Source: Glandiceps talaboti | Lineage: Eukaryota > Hemichordata > Enteropneusta > Spengelidae | Length of the DNA: 64,000 nucleotides | Assembly (NCBI RefSeq): GCF_964340395.1 | Contig: NC_135567.1 | Span: forward strand, 11,948,984 to 12,012,983 | Direction: 5' to 3' | Part shown: in pieces, positions 43,821 to 55,677 of the stretch | Numbering within the stretch: position 1 is the first letter of the stretch | Layout: each line of letters starts with the position of its first letter | The notes under the pieces: model-generated | Told to the model about the DNA's origin: nothing | Databases searched by the model: none | The model's input: the letters and a program-made list of their open reading frames with translations, nothing else | Program-made: the position numbers and the translations under genes

Positions 43821-44606
43821 TAGGCCATTCCAGACTGCAAACAGGAACTGAGAATACAGCGCCCTCACTCAAATTAGGGGTATCACCAACTTGCAATTCT
43901 TTGCTCTATAAAAACTTTCGTTCTAGTAAAAGTATCAATGTTTTTGAAGTTGCAGTTTTCTTCTCTTTAGAATTAAGTTTTGTTTGTTTGTCTTTTGTCC
44001 CTTTGTATTCAGTAGAAATGTGAATTGGGGATGTATTTCGTGTTTAGATATCGAGAAAGCAGCAATGCTGTATGATTAACCAAGTAACCTATGCTATATA
44101 TACCCCAAGGTACGCACAGACAGGAAGTGGAGTAGTCTAGAGTTCTAAACTGGTACAGTATTACGTATCATTACTAATACCAGTCTAGTCAAGACGGCTG
44201 TTCAAACATATATATCTGTGGAGCTGTGCTCCCCCCACTACTATGTTCATATAAACACGATGATGTCGTCGCGTCTCCACCTGATTTTAGTTTAAAGAGA
44301 TTGGAGTCCTGGTTTGACATTTGCGTATCAGTGCAGTCCTAGAAACGTCAGAAAGGTTATAAACGTTTCTGTATCAAATGAATATTAATGAGCGATGACG
44401 ACAGCCTGTCAGTTTGTGATGGATTACTACTGACATGCGCCCTTTGCACTTCGTTCACTACAGGAGAGCACCACAATTTAACACCTTTCATAACCGTCTT
44501 GACTAGACTGGTATTAGCAATGAAGTTTTTAATATGTAATACTGTACCAGTTTAGAACTCTAGACTAGAATTAGAGCGCCACCATGGAAAATTTTGGCAA
44601 GGCCTA
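43821..44606. mobile_element. MITE family 'AGGCC' (copy 3), split by a nested insertion
   Basis: The left part (43821-44132) and right part (44568-44606) match the other two copies. The middle is another transposon at 44133-44567. This gives an unambiguous order of insertion. Confidence 0.85.
44133..44567. mobile_element. Nested hAT-like MITE
   Basis: A 435-bp element with a perfect 32-bp terminal inverted repeat (TAGTCTAGAGTTCTAAACTG ...) and further inverted similarity to about 80 bp (TAATACCAGTCTAGTCAAGA). Imperfect 9-bp flanks GAAGTGGAG and GAATTAGAG fit an old 8-9 bp duplication, as in hAT elements (inference). No transposase. Confidence 0.82.
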
Positions 44607-44936
44607 ACAGTAGCCACAGACACTAATGTTTTTGGTTTGTTGAATAACCAGCAACGCATTTCATTGGCTTGATTTTGAGGAGGGCGTGTTCCAATCGAAT
44701 GATACAGTCCTAAAACATCAAGGATACAAAAAACCCCACCAGTTTCATTAGAGTACTACTAGTTTCTACAGGTATGGCCAGCGAAAAATCAGCATGAAAC
44801 AACACATTTCAAGTCCTTATTTGTAACTCACTAAATGGCAAAATGACTGATAAATGTGTAAAATGATAACACACTTTTTTAAACATTTTGTAGTTGTTGC
44901 TTTTTGGTCTTATTGTTTCGCATTCATTTTTCAAGA

Positions 44937-46525
44937 AGAAAGCTATGATAGAATTGTTTTATAAACTTAAAAAAGTAGGTTGCTATGATAGAATTGTTTT
45001 ATAAATTAAAAAAAGTAGGTTGCTATGATAAAATTGTTTTATAAATTAAAAAAGTAGGTTGCTATGATAAAATTGTATTATAAATTTAAAAAAGTAGGTT
45101 GCTGTGATAAAATTATTTTATAAATTAAAAAAAGTAGGTTGCTATGATAAAATTGTTTTATAAATTAAAAAAGTAGGAAGCTATGATAAAATTGTTTCAT
45201 AAACTTAAAAAAGTAGGAAGCTATGATAAAATTGTTTTATAAATTAAAATAGTAGGTTGCTGTGATAAAATTGTTTTATAGATTAAAATAGTAGGTTGCT
45301 ATGATAAAATTGTTTTATGAATTAAAAAAGTAGGTTGCTATGATAAAATTGTTTTATAAATTAAAAAAGTAGGTTGCTGTGATAAAATTGTTTTATAAAT
45401 TTAAAAAAGTAGGAAGCTATGATAAAATTGTTTTATAAATTAAAAAAGTAGGTTGCTATGATAAAATTGTTTTATAAATTAAAAAAGTAGGTTGCTATGA
45501 TAAAATTGTTTTATAAATTAAAAAAGTAGGTTGCTGTGATAAAATTGTTTTATAAATTAAAAAAGTAGGAAGCTATGATAAAATTGTTTTATAGATTAAA
45601 AAAGTAGGTTGCTATGATAAAATTATTTTATAAATTATAAAAGTAGGTTGCTATGATAAAATTGTTTTATAAATTAAAAAAGTAGGTTGCTATGATAAAA
45701 TTGTTTTATAAACTTAAAAAAGTAGGTTGCTGTGATAAAATTGTTTTATAAATTAAAAAAGTAGGTTGCTATGATAAAATTGTTTTATAAATTAAAAAAG
45801 TAGGTTGCTGTGATAAAATCGTTTTATAAATTTAAAAAAGTAGGAAGCTATGATAAAATTGTTTTATAAATTAAAAAAGTAGGTTGCTGTGATAAAATTG
45901 TTTTATAAATTAAAAAAGTAGGAAGCTATGATAAAATTGTTTTATAGATTAAAAAAGTAGGTTGCTGTGATAAAATTATTTTATAAATTATAAAAGTAGG
46001 TTGCTATGATAAAATTGTTTTATAAATTAAAAAAGTAGGTTGCTATGATAAAATTGTTTTATAAACTTAAAAAAGTAGGTTGCTGTGATAAAATTGTTTT
46101 ATAAATTAAAAAAGTAGGTTGCTATGATAAAATTGTTTTATAAATTAAAAAAGTAGGTTGCTGTGATAAAATCGTTTTATAAATTTAAAAAAGTAGGAAG
46201 CTATGATAAAATTGTTTTATAAATTAAAAAAGTAGGTTGCTATGATAAAATTGTTTTATAAATTAAAAAAGTAGGTTGCTATGATAATATTGTTTTATAA
46301 ATTATAAAAGTAGGTTGCTATGATAAAATTGTTTTATAAACTTAAAAAAGTAGGAAGCTATGATAAAATTGTTTTATAGATTAAAATAGTAGGTTGCTGT
46401 GATAAAATTGTTTTATAAATTAAACAAGTAGGAAGCTATGATAAAATTGTTTTATAAATTAAAAAAGTAGGTTGCTGTGATAAAATTGTTTTATAAATTA
46501 AAAAAGTAGGTTGCTGTGATAAAAG
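44937..46525. repeat. 39-bp AT-rich minisatellite, about 40 copies
   Basis: The unit is GTAGGTTGCTATGATAAAAT followed by TGTTTTATAAATTAAAAAA. Variants (TTGCT/AAGCT, TATGA/TGTGA) recur in the same order in longer blocks (for example about 45390-45830 and 45840-46190), showing higher-order duplication. Immediately beyond it at 46530 is the inverted CCATATGGCCACTT motif. Confidence 0.95.
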
Positions 46526-46549
46526 AAACATCCATATGGCCACTTCAAT

Positions 46550-46860
46550 GAAAAAAAAAGATAATTAAATGATGGTAAAATTGTCAAATAATAATTAAAT
46601 ATTCAAAAATCAATTATCAAATAATAAAGTAATGATAACATCATGAAATAATGATTAAATACTTATTAAATAACAAGGACAAAACCGTACTACCCCTGGA
46701 CAGAGTGGGTGGTTAGGTGGGTCACAGGTAAGGTAAAGGTGGGTATATTTGACTCGTATAATGGTCAGTGCGATAGAATGTGTTACACCTAAATCAAATA
46801 TAATTTTCTATTTTCTAGGCTAGGTTTTAACTGTCTGTGGGACGAGTATTAGTCGAGATT
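46550..46860. other. AT-rich stretch, no gene
   Basis: Contains short AATAATTAAAT-like direct repeats. Nothing else is recognised. Confidence 0.6.
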
Positions 46861-46864
46861 TGTC

Positions 46865-47395
<531 letters not shown>

Positions 47396-48190
47396 ATAAT
47401 GTCAACCATGACAAAAATTGTAGGGTCACACAACTACGATTGATGCAATGTAAAAAAAACATGACATAAAGCACATTAAAATACTACTAGAAACCCAGCA
47501 CTGTATATCACATCAGAAGTAAATTTTAATCAACGTATCAACATCTCAATAGTAAATACATAACCTGTTATCATTGAAGGTGTGAACGAAGTGCGATCAC
47601 CCCTATCTTGATTACCCTGTAAGTGCTCACTGGATCTGTTACAGCACGTTTCATATTAGTGTTCACCACCTCTGTTTGATGCAAGAAACTGCACATTGTA
47701 CGCTTTCAGATTATAGCAAGAGTGCAATTTCGTGTACATGTGACAAAGTACTGTGAGCTAGCCACAGACATATACAAATATTGCAATAAACTGTATTCAC
47801 TTAATCTTGTTATCTGGAAGTGTAACGTGTGCCAGTGTTTTATTAGTCTCTTGATGGTTGGTTCTGCCAAATAGAACTAGTGTAACACTGAGATGAATCG
47901 GGCTGTATTATGACTGTTCCTACCACAAGGGTAAGTCTTTTGTCTTCTTTATCCATACTTTTCAGACATTTGTTTAAAGGGGAAAGACACACCAGGAAAT
48001 AAAGATATTTTCGTAAAACTGGGTGTTCTGGACATTACACTAGTATTTGCAACAGCAGAAACACCGAATTGAGACTCCTTTTCATCTATTTAGTTCTCTT
48101 TATAGTGGAACACTTGCCTCATGGGAATTAGCAAAAATGTATATTTGTTAGATGCACACTGAATATTCATAACTCTTAATAGCTTATTTA
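47396..48190. other. 3' flank of the EGF gene, no gene
   Basis: Contains at about 48110-48170 the reverse complement of the fragment at 15590-15650. A possible minus-strand poly(A) signal (TTTATT on plus) is near 47838. Confidence 0.45.
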
Positions 48191-48191
48191 A

Positions 48192-48548
48192 TTAATAGTC
48201 AATGGTATCGTTAGCATTCACATTCACATAACCATCCTCTATATGTGTATCACGGTTTTTTAGTCTCGCAAACACCTTCCTCCCTTCATGAAGACTAATG
48301 TTGCAAACTTCGCCATATTCTCTTAGACGATACTGAGCTCTTATAATTTTCCTCTTCTGAATGGCATTTTCGAGAACGATCTTCACCGTAATTGGTTTGT
48401 TTGCCCGCGATTTTTCTAGTTTGGTTGACGATAGCACTTTCACCGAATCTACAATGTCTTGGCCAAGTTGGTGTATCAGTCTTTCTACCCTAGCGTCCGT
48501 CCTTTCATTGGCATGAAACCCGAGACATCTTGCAGTTATTGTATCCCT
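48192..48548 (-). pseudogene. Retroelement ORF1-like protein fragment
   Basis: An open minus-strand frame of about 117 codons without an initiating ATG, bounded upstream by an in-frame TGA. It has a charged segment (LGFHANERTDARVERLIHQL), KPITVKIV and then RAQYRLREYGEVCNISLHEGR. This pattern (a kPr-I-V-kF strand followed by a basic helix and a short 'I-x-L' strand) resembles the RNA-binding region of ORF1 proteins of non-LTR retrotransposons. The match is by pattern only. It begins 27 bp after the stop codon of the EGF gene, on the same strand. It could also be a 3' exon remnant of that gene, though no splice site supports this. Confidence 0.4.
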
Positions 48549-48574
48549 TCATTAGCAACAATAATTTTATGAGA

Positions 48575-51419
48575 TTAACAATCACACTCCTGTTTGCAGC
48601 CGTCACCATAGTAACCAAGTGGACATTGATTACATGTTTTGTTACTCAGCAACCCTGGTCGGCATAGACAGCCAATCCCTTTGGCACAGAACCCGCCATT
48701 AGGACAGTTACACAGTGATTTCCATGCGTCGCCATAGTAACCATTATGATCTCGAATGGAGCAATTATCACCTCTCCATCCGGGTTTACAAATACAGCCA
48801 ACCATTTTATCACACACGCCGCCATTTTGACACCGGCACTGCGGTTGACAACGTTTTCTCTTCCCATGAGATTTACATCTGCATCCTTCATTACAATCGC
48901 ATGACCCATTGTTCAGACACCTACATCGGTTATGGGCAGTCGGACCAGAACTGGCACATCTAGTGGCACAGTGTCTACCCCGCCACCCAGGTGAACACAT
49001 ACACCTTCCAGTTACACTATCACAAGTTCCATCATTTTGGCACCTACATACTTGTTGACACTCATCACCATAGTAACCATATGGGCAGCTCTCAGCGCAT
49101 GTCTTCACTGTCCAGCCAGGTTGACATATGCATCCCTTTTCAGCATCACAAATTCGTCCATTCTGACAATCACAAACTTGACTACAGCTGTTACCGTAGT
49201 AACCAGCTTGGCAGGTTTCAGAACAATTTTCACCAGTCCATCCTGGTTTGCAGACACACCCTAGTACAGTATTGCAAACACTTTCATTTTCACAATGACA
49301 TATTTCTTTACAACCGCTACCATGGTAACCATCTGAACACATTTCTGTACAGTTGCCACCTTCCCATCCCGGTTTACAAATACAACCTTTGATAGGGTCA
49401 CAATATCCGCCATTTTGACAATTACATCTTTGTTGACATCCGTCACCATAGTAGCCATGTGAACACTGCTCAGCACATTTATTCCCTATCCAGCCTGGTG
49501 CACAAATGCATCCTACAAATCTGTCACATGACCCGTTGTTTTTACATTTACACCTCTTCTTGCAGTTTGGACCGTATCTATTCTCAATGCATGGTACTGT
49601 GCATTTTTTACCTTTCCATCCAGCACTACAGGAACATTTGCCTTTCTGCATATCACAAGAGCCAGCATTTTCACACCTGTACTTACATGTAGCTCGCCTG
49701 AAACGATTCTTACCAGAGTAGGTATCCACATCAGCCAAACCACAGTCGTTTCCATGCCAACCAGGATTACAAGTACAGTTACCATAGTGAGGATCACACG
49801 AGCCGCCATTTTTACAATCACATGTTTGGGAACAACTTGTACCATAGTGGTTCGCATCACATGCAAGCTCACAACCCTTTCCTGTCCACCCAGGTTTGCA
49901 AGGACAACTGCCATTGGTCGGTTTACATTCAGCGTTTATTGGACACGGACAGACTCTAGAACAGTCTTGCCCGAAATATCCACGTGGACATCCTGAAAGA
50001 TAAACAGGCAATACATTCAAGTTTACAGGAATCATATGTTTATTGTTAGAACTTTAGATGCTGTATTTTTTAATATGGGGGTATTTTTTTCTCAATTGTT
50101 AACATAGCTCAGTATTTTCTCCATTTTGTTTTTGCTGAGTAAAAAGTTTATAAATTCAGCCTGTGCCACTTTAATGTATTTGTTTACAATTCCTGTCCTT
50201 ATGGTTTATCTACATATCAGATTTACTGAATATAACACTGTGATACTTTCATACCAAAGCACACGGTTTACACAAAACACGGAGAGGTTTCGTCTTAGAA
50301 CTAAATACTTCAACTTTATTACAGCCCGCCATAGTTCGGAAAAACACATGAAACTTCTAATATATCAATACGCCAGTGATAAGGCTACTAATAACTCAGT
50401 ACTGGTATACATATATCATTGGGTTAACAAAAAAGTAGTTCCTAAAATCATCACAAACACACACTTTACTACTGCGAACAAAAATAACAACACCATGTCC
50501 AGATTGACATATACAATATCACAATGTATATACATGTTAATGTTATTGTACTATAAAATTAATTTGACATATAGATCGTAATCTCTTGTGATCTCATACG
50601 TCATTCAAGGAGCTAATATATTATATTCAAAGATGGTCAAAATAATTGCCTTATTAGGTATATACGAACATTCAAAAAACGTCATCACCGTGGTCTGCAT
50701 ACTCTTTGGAGATGTTACTTTATTTTCACAATTTCTTGAGTTAAGAACTTTTTTTTATCAAACCTAAGTTTTAATCCCAATCTGCCCTGGTGATCTGGGT
50801 CTTTAATTTATGCGGATCACGTGGTCTGCTGACTATATAAGATCATGACGTAACTGGGATGAAACTTACTTAAAAGGCATTCTCGTTGACCTTGTAGTTG
50901 ACCCCAACCATCACAGCACACTAGTTCAGCTATTGATGTGGATATTCTCTGCATTGGTACATTTACAGCCCTGCAATGACAATACAATACAATATCACAA
51001 TTTATGTACATGTAAATGTTAATGTACATATACAGCCCTGCGATAACAATACAATATCACAATTTATGTACATGTAAATGTTAATGTACATCTACAGCCC
51101 TGCGATAACAATACAATCACAATTTATGTACATGTAAATGTTAATGTGCATCTACAGCCCTGCGATAACAATACAATATCACAATTTATGTAAATGTTAC
51201 TGCACTCTTATCCATAAAAGTTCGACAGACAGGATGACTGTAGGCAGAAATCATCTCAATCTTCCCTGGCCTTTTCCTATGTGTCCCCATTCATTCTCTA
51301 ATATCGCCTTGTATCTCATTACCTCTTTCTCGATATACCCCGTAGAGCAAGTCGACAAACTGTTTTATTACCAATTCTTGTTCTTACCCGTGCTTTAAAT
51401 TTTATTTACTCACCTATCA

Positions 51420-51455
<36 letters not shown>

Positions 51456-52492
51456 GCACGTGCACACACTCATGTATGCATGCATGCATGTATGTATGTA
51501 TGAATGTATGTATGTATGTATGTATGTATGTATGTATGTATGCATGCATTAATGAATTCATGAGCGCATATGCATAGATATACAGCAAACAACATTAGAA
51601 TATCGTTCCGTCTTTGCTGTTATACATGGAATTACAGCCATACAATACAAGAAATATGTTTCTCTCACTACCCTAGTAGTGAAATGGTCGATATGTTGTT
51701 TCTATAAAACTCGTCATAGACAAAGTTCCCCATCTGAACATAATTTATACAACGTATGAGCTATTACCGCTGCATTTGTGCTAAAGTGTGATGCAGTGAG
51801 TTCCCATTCTTTGTTTGATAAATATTTACCTTCAAGTATTAAGCTCATTCCCATCAAATCTAGATAGAAATAATCCATTTCTAACCTACACTTTTCAACA
51901 ATATCCCAGAAATGATTTTTTTTAAAGAAAGAAAGCCTGGTTTACTAATTTGCAGGAAGATTGTTCTCCATAATTATATACATACGAAATAGCAGTCCTC
52001 GAAATTTTCATCACTAGTCTAGGAACGAAAAAAAATGTTATTTTTGAATAACTCAACTGACCCTAGTTGAGTTAACCCTAGCCGCCGACCCCAAACATTT
52101 GTTAAGCATTTAAAACTAAGAGTATAGCAAATGTTTGTCTTCTCGACCTTCTGTTTTCTTTCCCGAGTGATGTCTGTAAAATATTTCACCAAACTATCAT
52201 AGAAGGGGTATTCTGACCTAGATGTCGTTCACTTTTTGGTTGAATCAATATTTTTCAAAATAAAAAGGTCAAAAGAAAATACATCCCGACCTATCTACCC
52301 TATTTTCTGAGAGGCCATGTCATCAAAAACACATGAAAATTTGTTAATCACCTATCCGGTATCCGATCGATGCACTTACCTCGTACGGACACAGACATTT
52401 TGTCCTGTCGGGTTCAAATTCTGTGTCGCCGTTGCCAACGTCGCAAAAACGGCAACGGCTGTCAATACCGACAGAAGAGTTTCAACCATCAT
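48575..52492 (-). CDS. Secreted EMI-like plus multi-EGF protein (MEGF/Nimrod-Draper type)
   Basis: Three minus-strand exons: 52492-52380 (signal peptide), 50970-50870 and 49992-48575. All junctions have matching phases and GT-AG sites, giving 543 residues. The signal peptide (about 1-22, VLTAVAVFATLATA core) is followed by NLNPTGQNVC, like the start of EMI domains in MEGF10/Draper proteins. Exon 2 encodes the rest of a short EMI-like segment with VCCDGW. Exon 3 encodes about 11 EGF-like repeats and a partial twelfth of the C-x-NGG-x-C...GC-C-PGW type. Repeats 9 and 11 have lost cysteines or the GW motif. No transmembrane segment is visible and the ORF stops inside a repeat (KQECDC), so the product is secreted or a truncated receptor. 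The family includes phagocytic and scavenger receptors; ligand unknown. Confidence 0.9.
49993..50869 (-). other. Intron 2 of the EGF gene
   Basis: AT-rich. It carries a 151-codon plus-strand ORF (50126-50581) with no domain features, which I do not call as a gene. Confidence 0.75.
50965..51195 (-). repeat. Tandem repeat that includes the exon 2 splice acceptor
   Basis: Four units of 60-67 bp. On the minus strand each holds (T/C)GCAG followed by GGCTGTA and (A/T/G)ATGTAC, i.e. the true acceptor at 50971 and three upstream near-copies (about 51038, 51100 and 51160). The remainder of each unit is AT-rich (CACAATTTATGTACATGTAA on plus). Confidence 0.85.
51200..52379 (-). other. Remainder of intron 1 of the EGF gene
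   Basis: Contains (CA)n at about 51419-51454 and (ATGT)n at about 51474-51545. Otherwise AT-rich with no recognised element. Confidence 0.7.
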
Positions 52493-52566
52493 ATCGAGAT
52501 GAACTCTGCTTTCACCATACCACTAGTTTGATACTGACTCCCCCGAAACCTGTTTTATCTAGAAAC

Positions 52567-52578
52567 TTATTTATATAC
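52567..52578 (-). promoter_or_regulatory. TATA box of the EGF gene
   Basis: Minus-strand GTATATAAATAAG about 75-85 bp upstream of the ATG at 52492, which would place transcription start near 52540 and give a 5' UTR of about 50 bases. A consensus match in the right place; not proven. Confidence 0.55.
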
Positions 52579-52758
52579 ACGATTTGTTGAAAGATTCAAT
52601 ATCCGTTTGATTCTGTAACATGAAACCGGTTTTTTAGTATCCATTTTCTGGATGGATATGATAAGAAATAGTCAACAGGAAACGGAAGTTGCTCGTTAAA
52701 ATGAAACCACAACTATTAATCATAAATTTGCATACGCTGAGAGCGAGGCCATTGCAAT

Positions 52759-52769
52759 AAATATATAAA
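52759..52769 (+). promoter_or_regulatory. Candidate plus-strand TATA box
   Basis: ATATATAAAGG, about 190 bp from the minus-strand TATA box and facing away from it. It could drive the BTB gene or another transcript. The distance to the BTB gene's proposed first exon is long, so this is tentative. Confidence 0.35.
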
Positions 52770-53404
52770 GGTCATTTACCTTTACGTGTACATCTGCATC
52801 AAGCTCGTCTGCCGATAGTAGCGCTCTCCACAAACACCGATATCCAATCATGTTCATGGAAGGTAGTTAGAAAAACAATATTTGCTCAAATTCTCCTACA
52901 TGGCATCAGAAATCGATTGATATCTTTGGTAGGCATAGTCCGATTGTAACAACGACACGATTTATCGGAAGCTCATTAAATTAGGGAACTAGGAAGTGAC
53001 AGAAGGTGCAATTTTCGAAATGTTTGCTGAGTAAACCGGCCGGTTGAAATTTCATGTGACCGTACGCACGGTATTCAATTCTTTTTTTACTTTGAGCAAT
53101 TTCTGTTCATCAGTTACAGAACTAGAAAAACTGTGTTAAACTGTGTTCTGTTGCAAATCTTGTCTGTACATGTATCTCGCGGTGAGTGGACTTGCGCGAT
53201 CACAAAAATAAGTATTATTTTTCTATACAATTGGATAAAAAAGTCAGTATTATCGACATTTTATTGTATTCTGATAGAAACATACTGATACACATCTTGG
53301 GAACCAAGTGCCTGTGCGCCCCCACCCCACCCGTGCACCCCTCCATAAATTAGAATATTCGTCCTTCAGCAACATCTTATGAATATGCATGTGTACACAC
53401 AGGG

Positions 53405-53569
53405 ACCTAATTCTTAGAATTGTGGGTCAAGACGTCCATTCATATGACAGCGCATCTCTTCTTGCTTTTTTGTATCAGATGGGTAGTGCTCGAGAATACA
53501 GTGACGACCATCCATATCGTGCAGTGAATAACCGGAAGACAATTAGTACACTCCAGCATCTTTTAAAAG
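53405..53569 (+). promoter_or_regulatory. Candidate 5' non-coding exon of the BTB gene
   Basis: Ends CAGCATCTTTTAAAAG followed by donor GTATGT at 53570. The same exon end and donor, with upstream similarity (GGAATTGTGGGTC, CAGTGAATAAC), recur at 58559 and 59562. Three conserved donor-like ends suggest a real first exon that was duplicated. It would splice to the acceptor just upstream of the BTB start codon (about 55664). Confidence 0.5.
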
Positions 53570-53974
53570 GTATGTGAAGAAAGCGTCCACTTCGGAACAC
53601 ACGTAACTAGGCGTAGCGTTAACGCACACTCTAACTTCCCAGGCCTTATACATCACACGATCACGATGGCATTAACCACGCAAACACGTGGCTACTCACC
53701 CAGGGTACTTGCCTAGCCCGACGCTTGCAGGTTTCTTGACACGGTACCAAATCGCCTTTACTTGAAAATAATGCTACAAGTTTTACCAACAAATGAGGTT
53801 AAGCTCAGACGTTTACATTCAATGATCGCTGACTTGTACCTGAGAAGTTCAACCAGTATATGGAGGGCATTCCATTTATGCAGCTGTAGTGAGGCTGAGG
53901 TCAATACCCGTTAGTATTTACTCAATCTGCGTGAGTCGATCGCACAATGACACACATGCTCAATAAGCGAACTT

Positions 53975-54180
53975 TGTCAGGCGTCAATATAATTACTGAA
54001 CTTCATCTGTGCACTTATAAACCAAATTCCGACGGAACATTTTCACTCCCTTCAATGATAACAGCTTTTGTATTTACTACTGAGATGTTGATAAGTTGAT
54101 AAAAATTTACCTCTTATGTGAGATATGGTGCTGGGTTTCGGTTAATTTTTTTTTATGTGTTTACAATCTTGTTTTTACAT
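53975..54180. repeat. Dispersed repeat (partner 26825-27015)
   Basis: Matches the 26.8-kb copy along about 190 bp with scattered substitutions and small indels. Landmarks are TATTTACTACTGAGATGTTG and TGTGAGATATGGT. Confidence 0.7.
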
Positions 54181-55309
54181 TACTTCGATCGTAGTGGTGT
54201 GTCCACTACATTTTTCATCATATTTAAACGTCTGATATCGCACTTGTGAATGTTCGTTTAGGGCGAGTGGGGGAGAGGGGTTTTTGACCTACACGAGCGG
54301 TGGTCGTTTGTTGAGCGTGTGCGACATTGTGCGATCGTCCCTAAGACACGTGGTGAGTGATCTCAACTTCCTGTGTGATTCTTTAGTTTGTTAGTGTAGT
54401 GTTAGTTATCTGTGGTGTAGCCTGACAAATCTGTGTACTTCCGTTGTTTTAATTTATGCATGAATTCATAGGAATTGACCCAATGAAAGACGTAGTTATA
54501 TGTATGAATTCTTTAGATATATACCGATACTATCTATGTAGTATATGGGTTCAAATTATGAATTGTATATGCATGTATATTATATTAGGCAAAAATAAAA
54601 ACAAATGTTTGTTTTCAATAACATAACTTCCGAAAATTGGGTAGGTAGGTCGGAATTTTATTTTACTTTACATTTTTTTTTTTTAAATTACTTCCACCCA
54701 AAGACACACTTGTCGCAATACTTCGGAGCTGTAACAGCACAGGGGACAGCAGGCTTATAATTGAGTAATCGAACGATCGATCCAGTACGTCTCTAGTACC
54801 CTCAAACATATCAAAGTAAAAGTATTATGGTAACAAATTCACTGTTTTATTCAGAACTAACTATTTTAACATGATTTTTTAACAGTTTCTTCTTGATTAG
54901 TTGTAACGAAATCCTTTCTTATTTGCCTCATTAGGTCAAAGTCGCTAGTACGGGCAGGTTTAACGGCGCTGTACTGGATTACAACAACCTCATAACATAC
55001 CAAAGGAACTGACCAATCCAGGTATGCATATACCACAATGATCTAGAAATTGCGCCCTCAAACGGCGATTTAGAGAAAACTAGTATCTGGTTTACGGGTT
55101 CTTTTAGCAGATGATTCCCACTCTCAGTATGAGATTTAATTGTTCCAATATTTAACTCCTGTATATATACTACCAGATCTAGAGATCAGAACACACGATC
55201 TTGCTTTTCACAAATGAACAATTGCAACCATTACAACCATCAAGTCCATGTATATTCTTTCAGTAGAAGCCTGTTTTTACTGCATTTTTAAAGAAAACTG
55301 ATGTTTATC

Positions 55310-55450
55310 AATGTTCAATGTGATTCGACAAAGGCTCATGCTGTGTTGTGTTGTGTCTCAGTTATTGTTAGTCTAGAGTTGAAATATGTCTATATCTTTG
55401 TGTCAAAAAACGTAATTTCCCATGAGCGAAACACCAAGCCTATACCATTT
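55310..55450. mobile_element. Partial MITE of the 43250-43600 family
   Basis: Shares GTTCAATGTGATT, TTATTGTTAGTCTAGAGTTG and the ACACCAAGCCTA terminus. The left end is not preserved. Confidence 0.65.
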
Positions 55451-55677
55451 ATACTGTAAAACTTAAAAGCTAGAAAACGTTTTGCCAATTAACATGTTGT
55501 CTTATGTGGTCATTATTGACATGTACATATTGACTTTCAAATTGGCAATGAATGAATGAGTGAATGAATGAATTAATTAATTAATGAATGTTACCACAGT
55601 ATCATTTCGTACACATTTGAAACATATTTTAAGATTTCATTTTTCATTTTTTTTATCTTTTAAGTTAGGTTGAAACT

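Larger units (their letters stand above)
53575..55660 (+). other. Putative first intron of the BTB gene
   Basis: About 2.1 kb holding the dispersed repeat at 53975-54180 and a MITE fragment at about 55310-55450. The rest, including 54190-55300, is unassigned. Confidence 0.45.

Noticed and set aside
50126-50581. 151-codon plus-strand ORF in EGF intron 2
   Set aside because: AT-driven composition, no recognisable domain, and it lies antisense inside an intron. No support beyond length.
53389-53577. 62-codon ORF over the candidate BTB 5' exon
   Set aside because: The homologous segments at 58.5 and 59.5 kb do not keep the frame, so the segment is better read as a non-coding exon.
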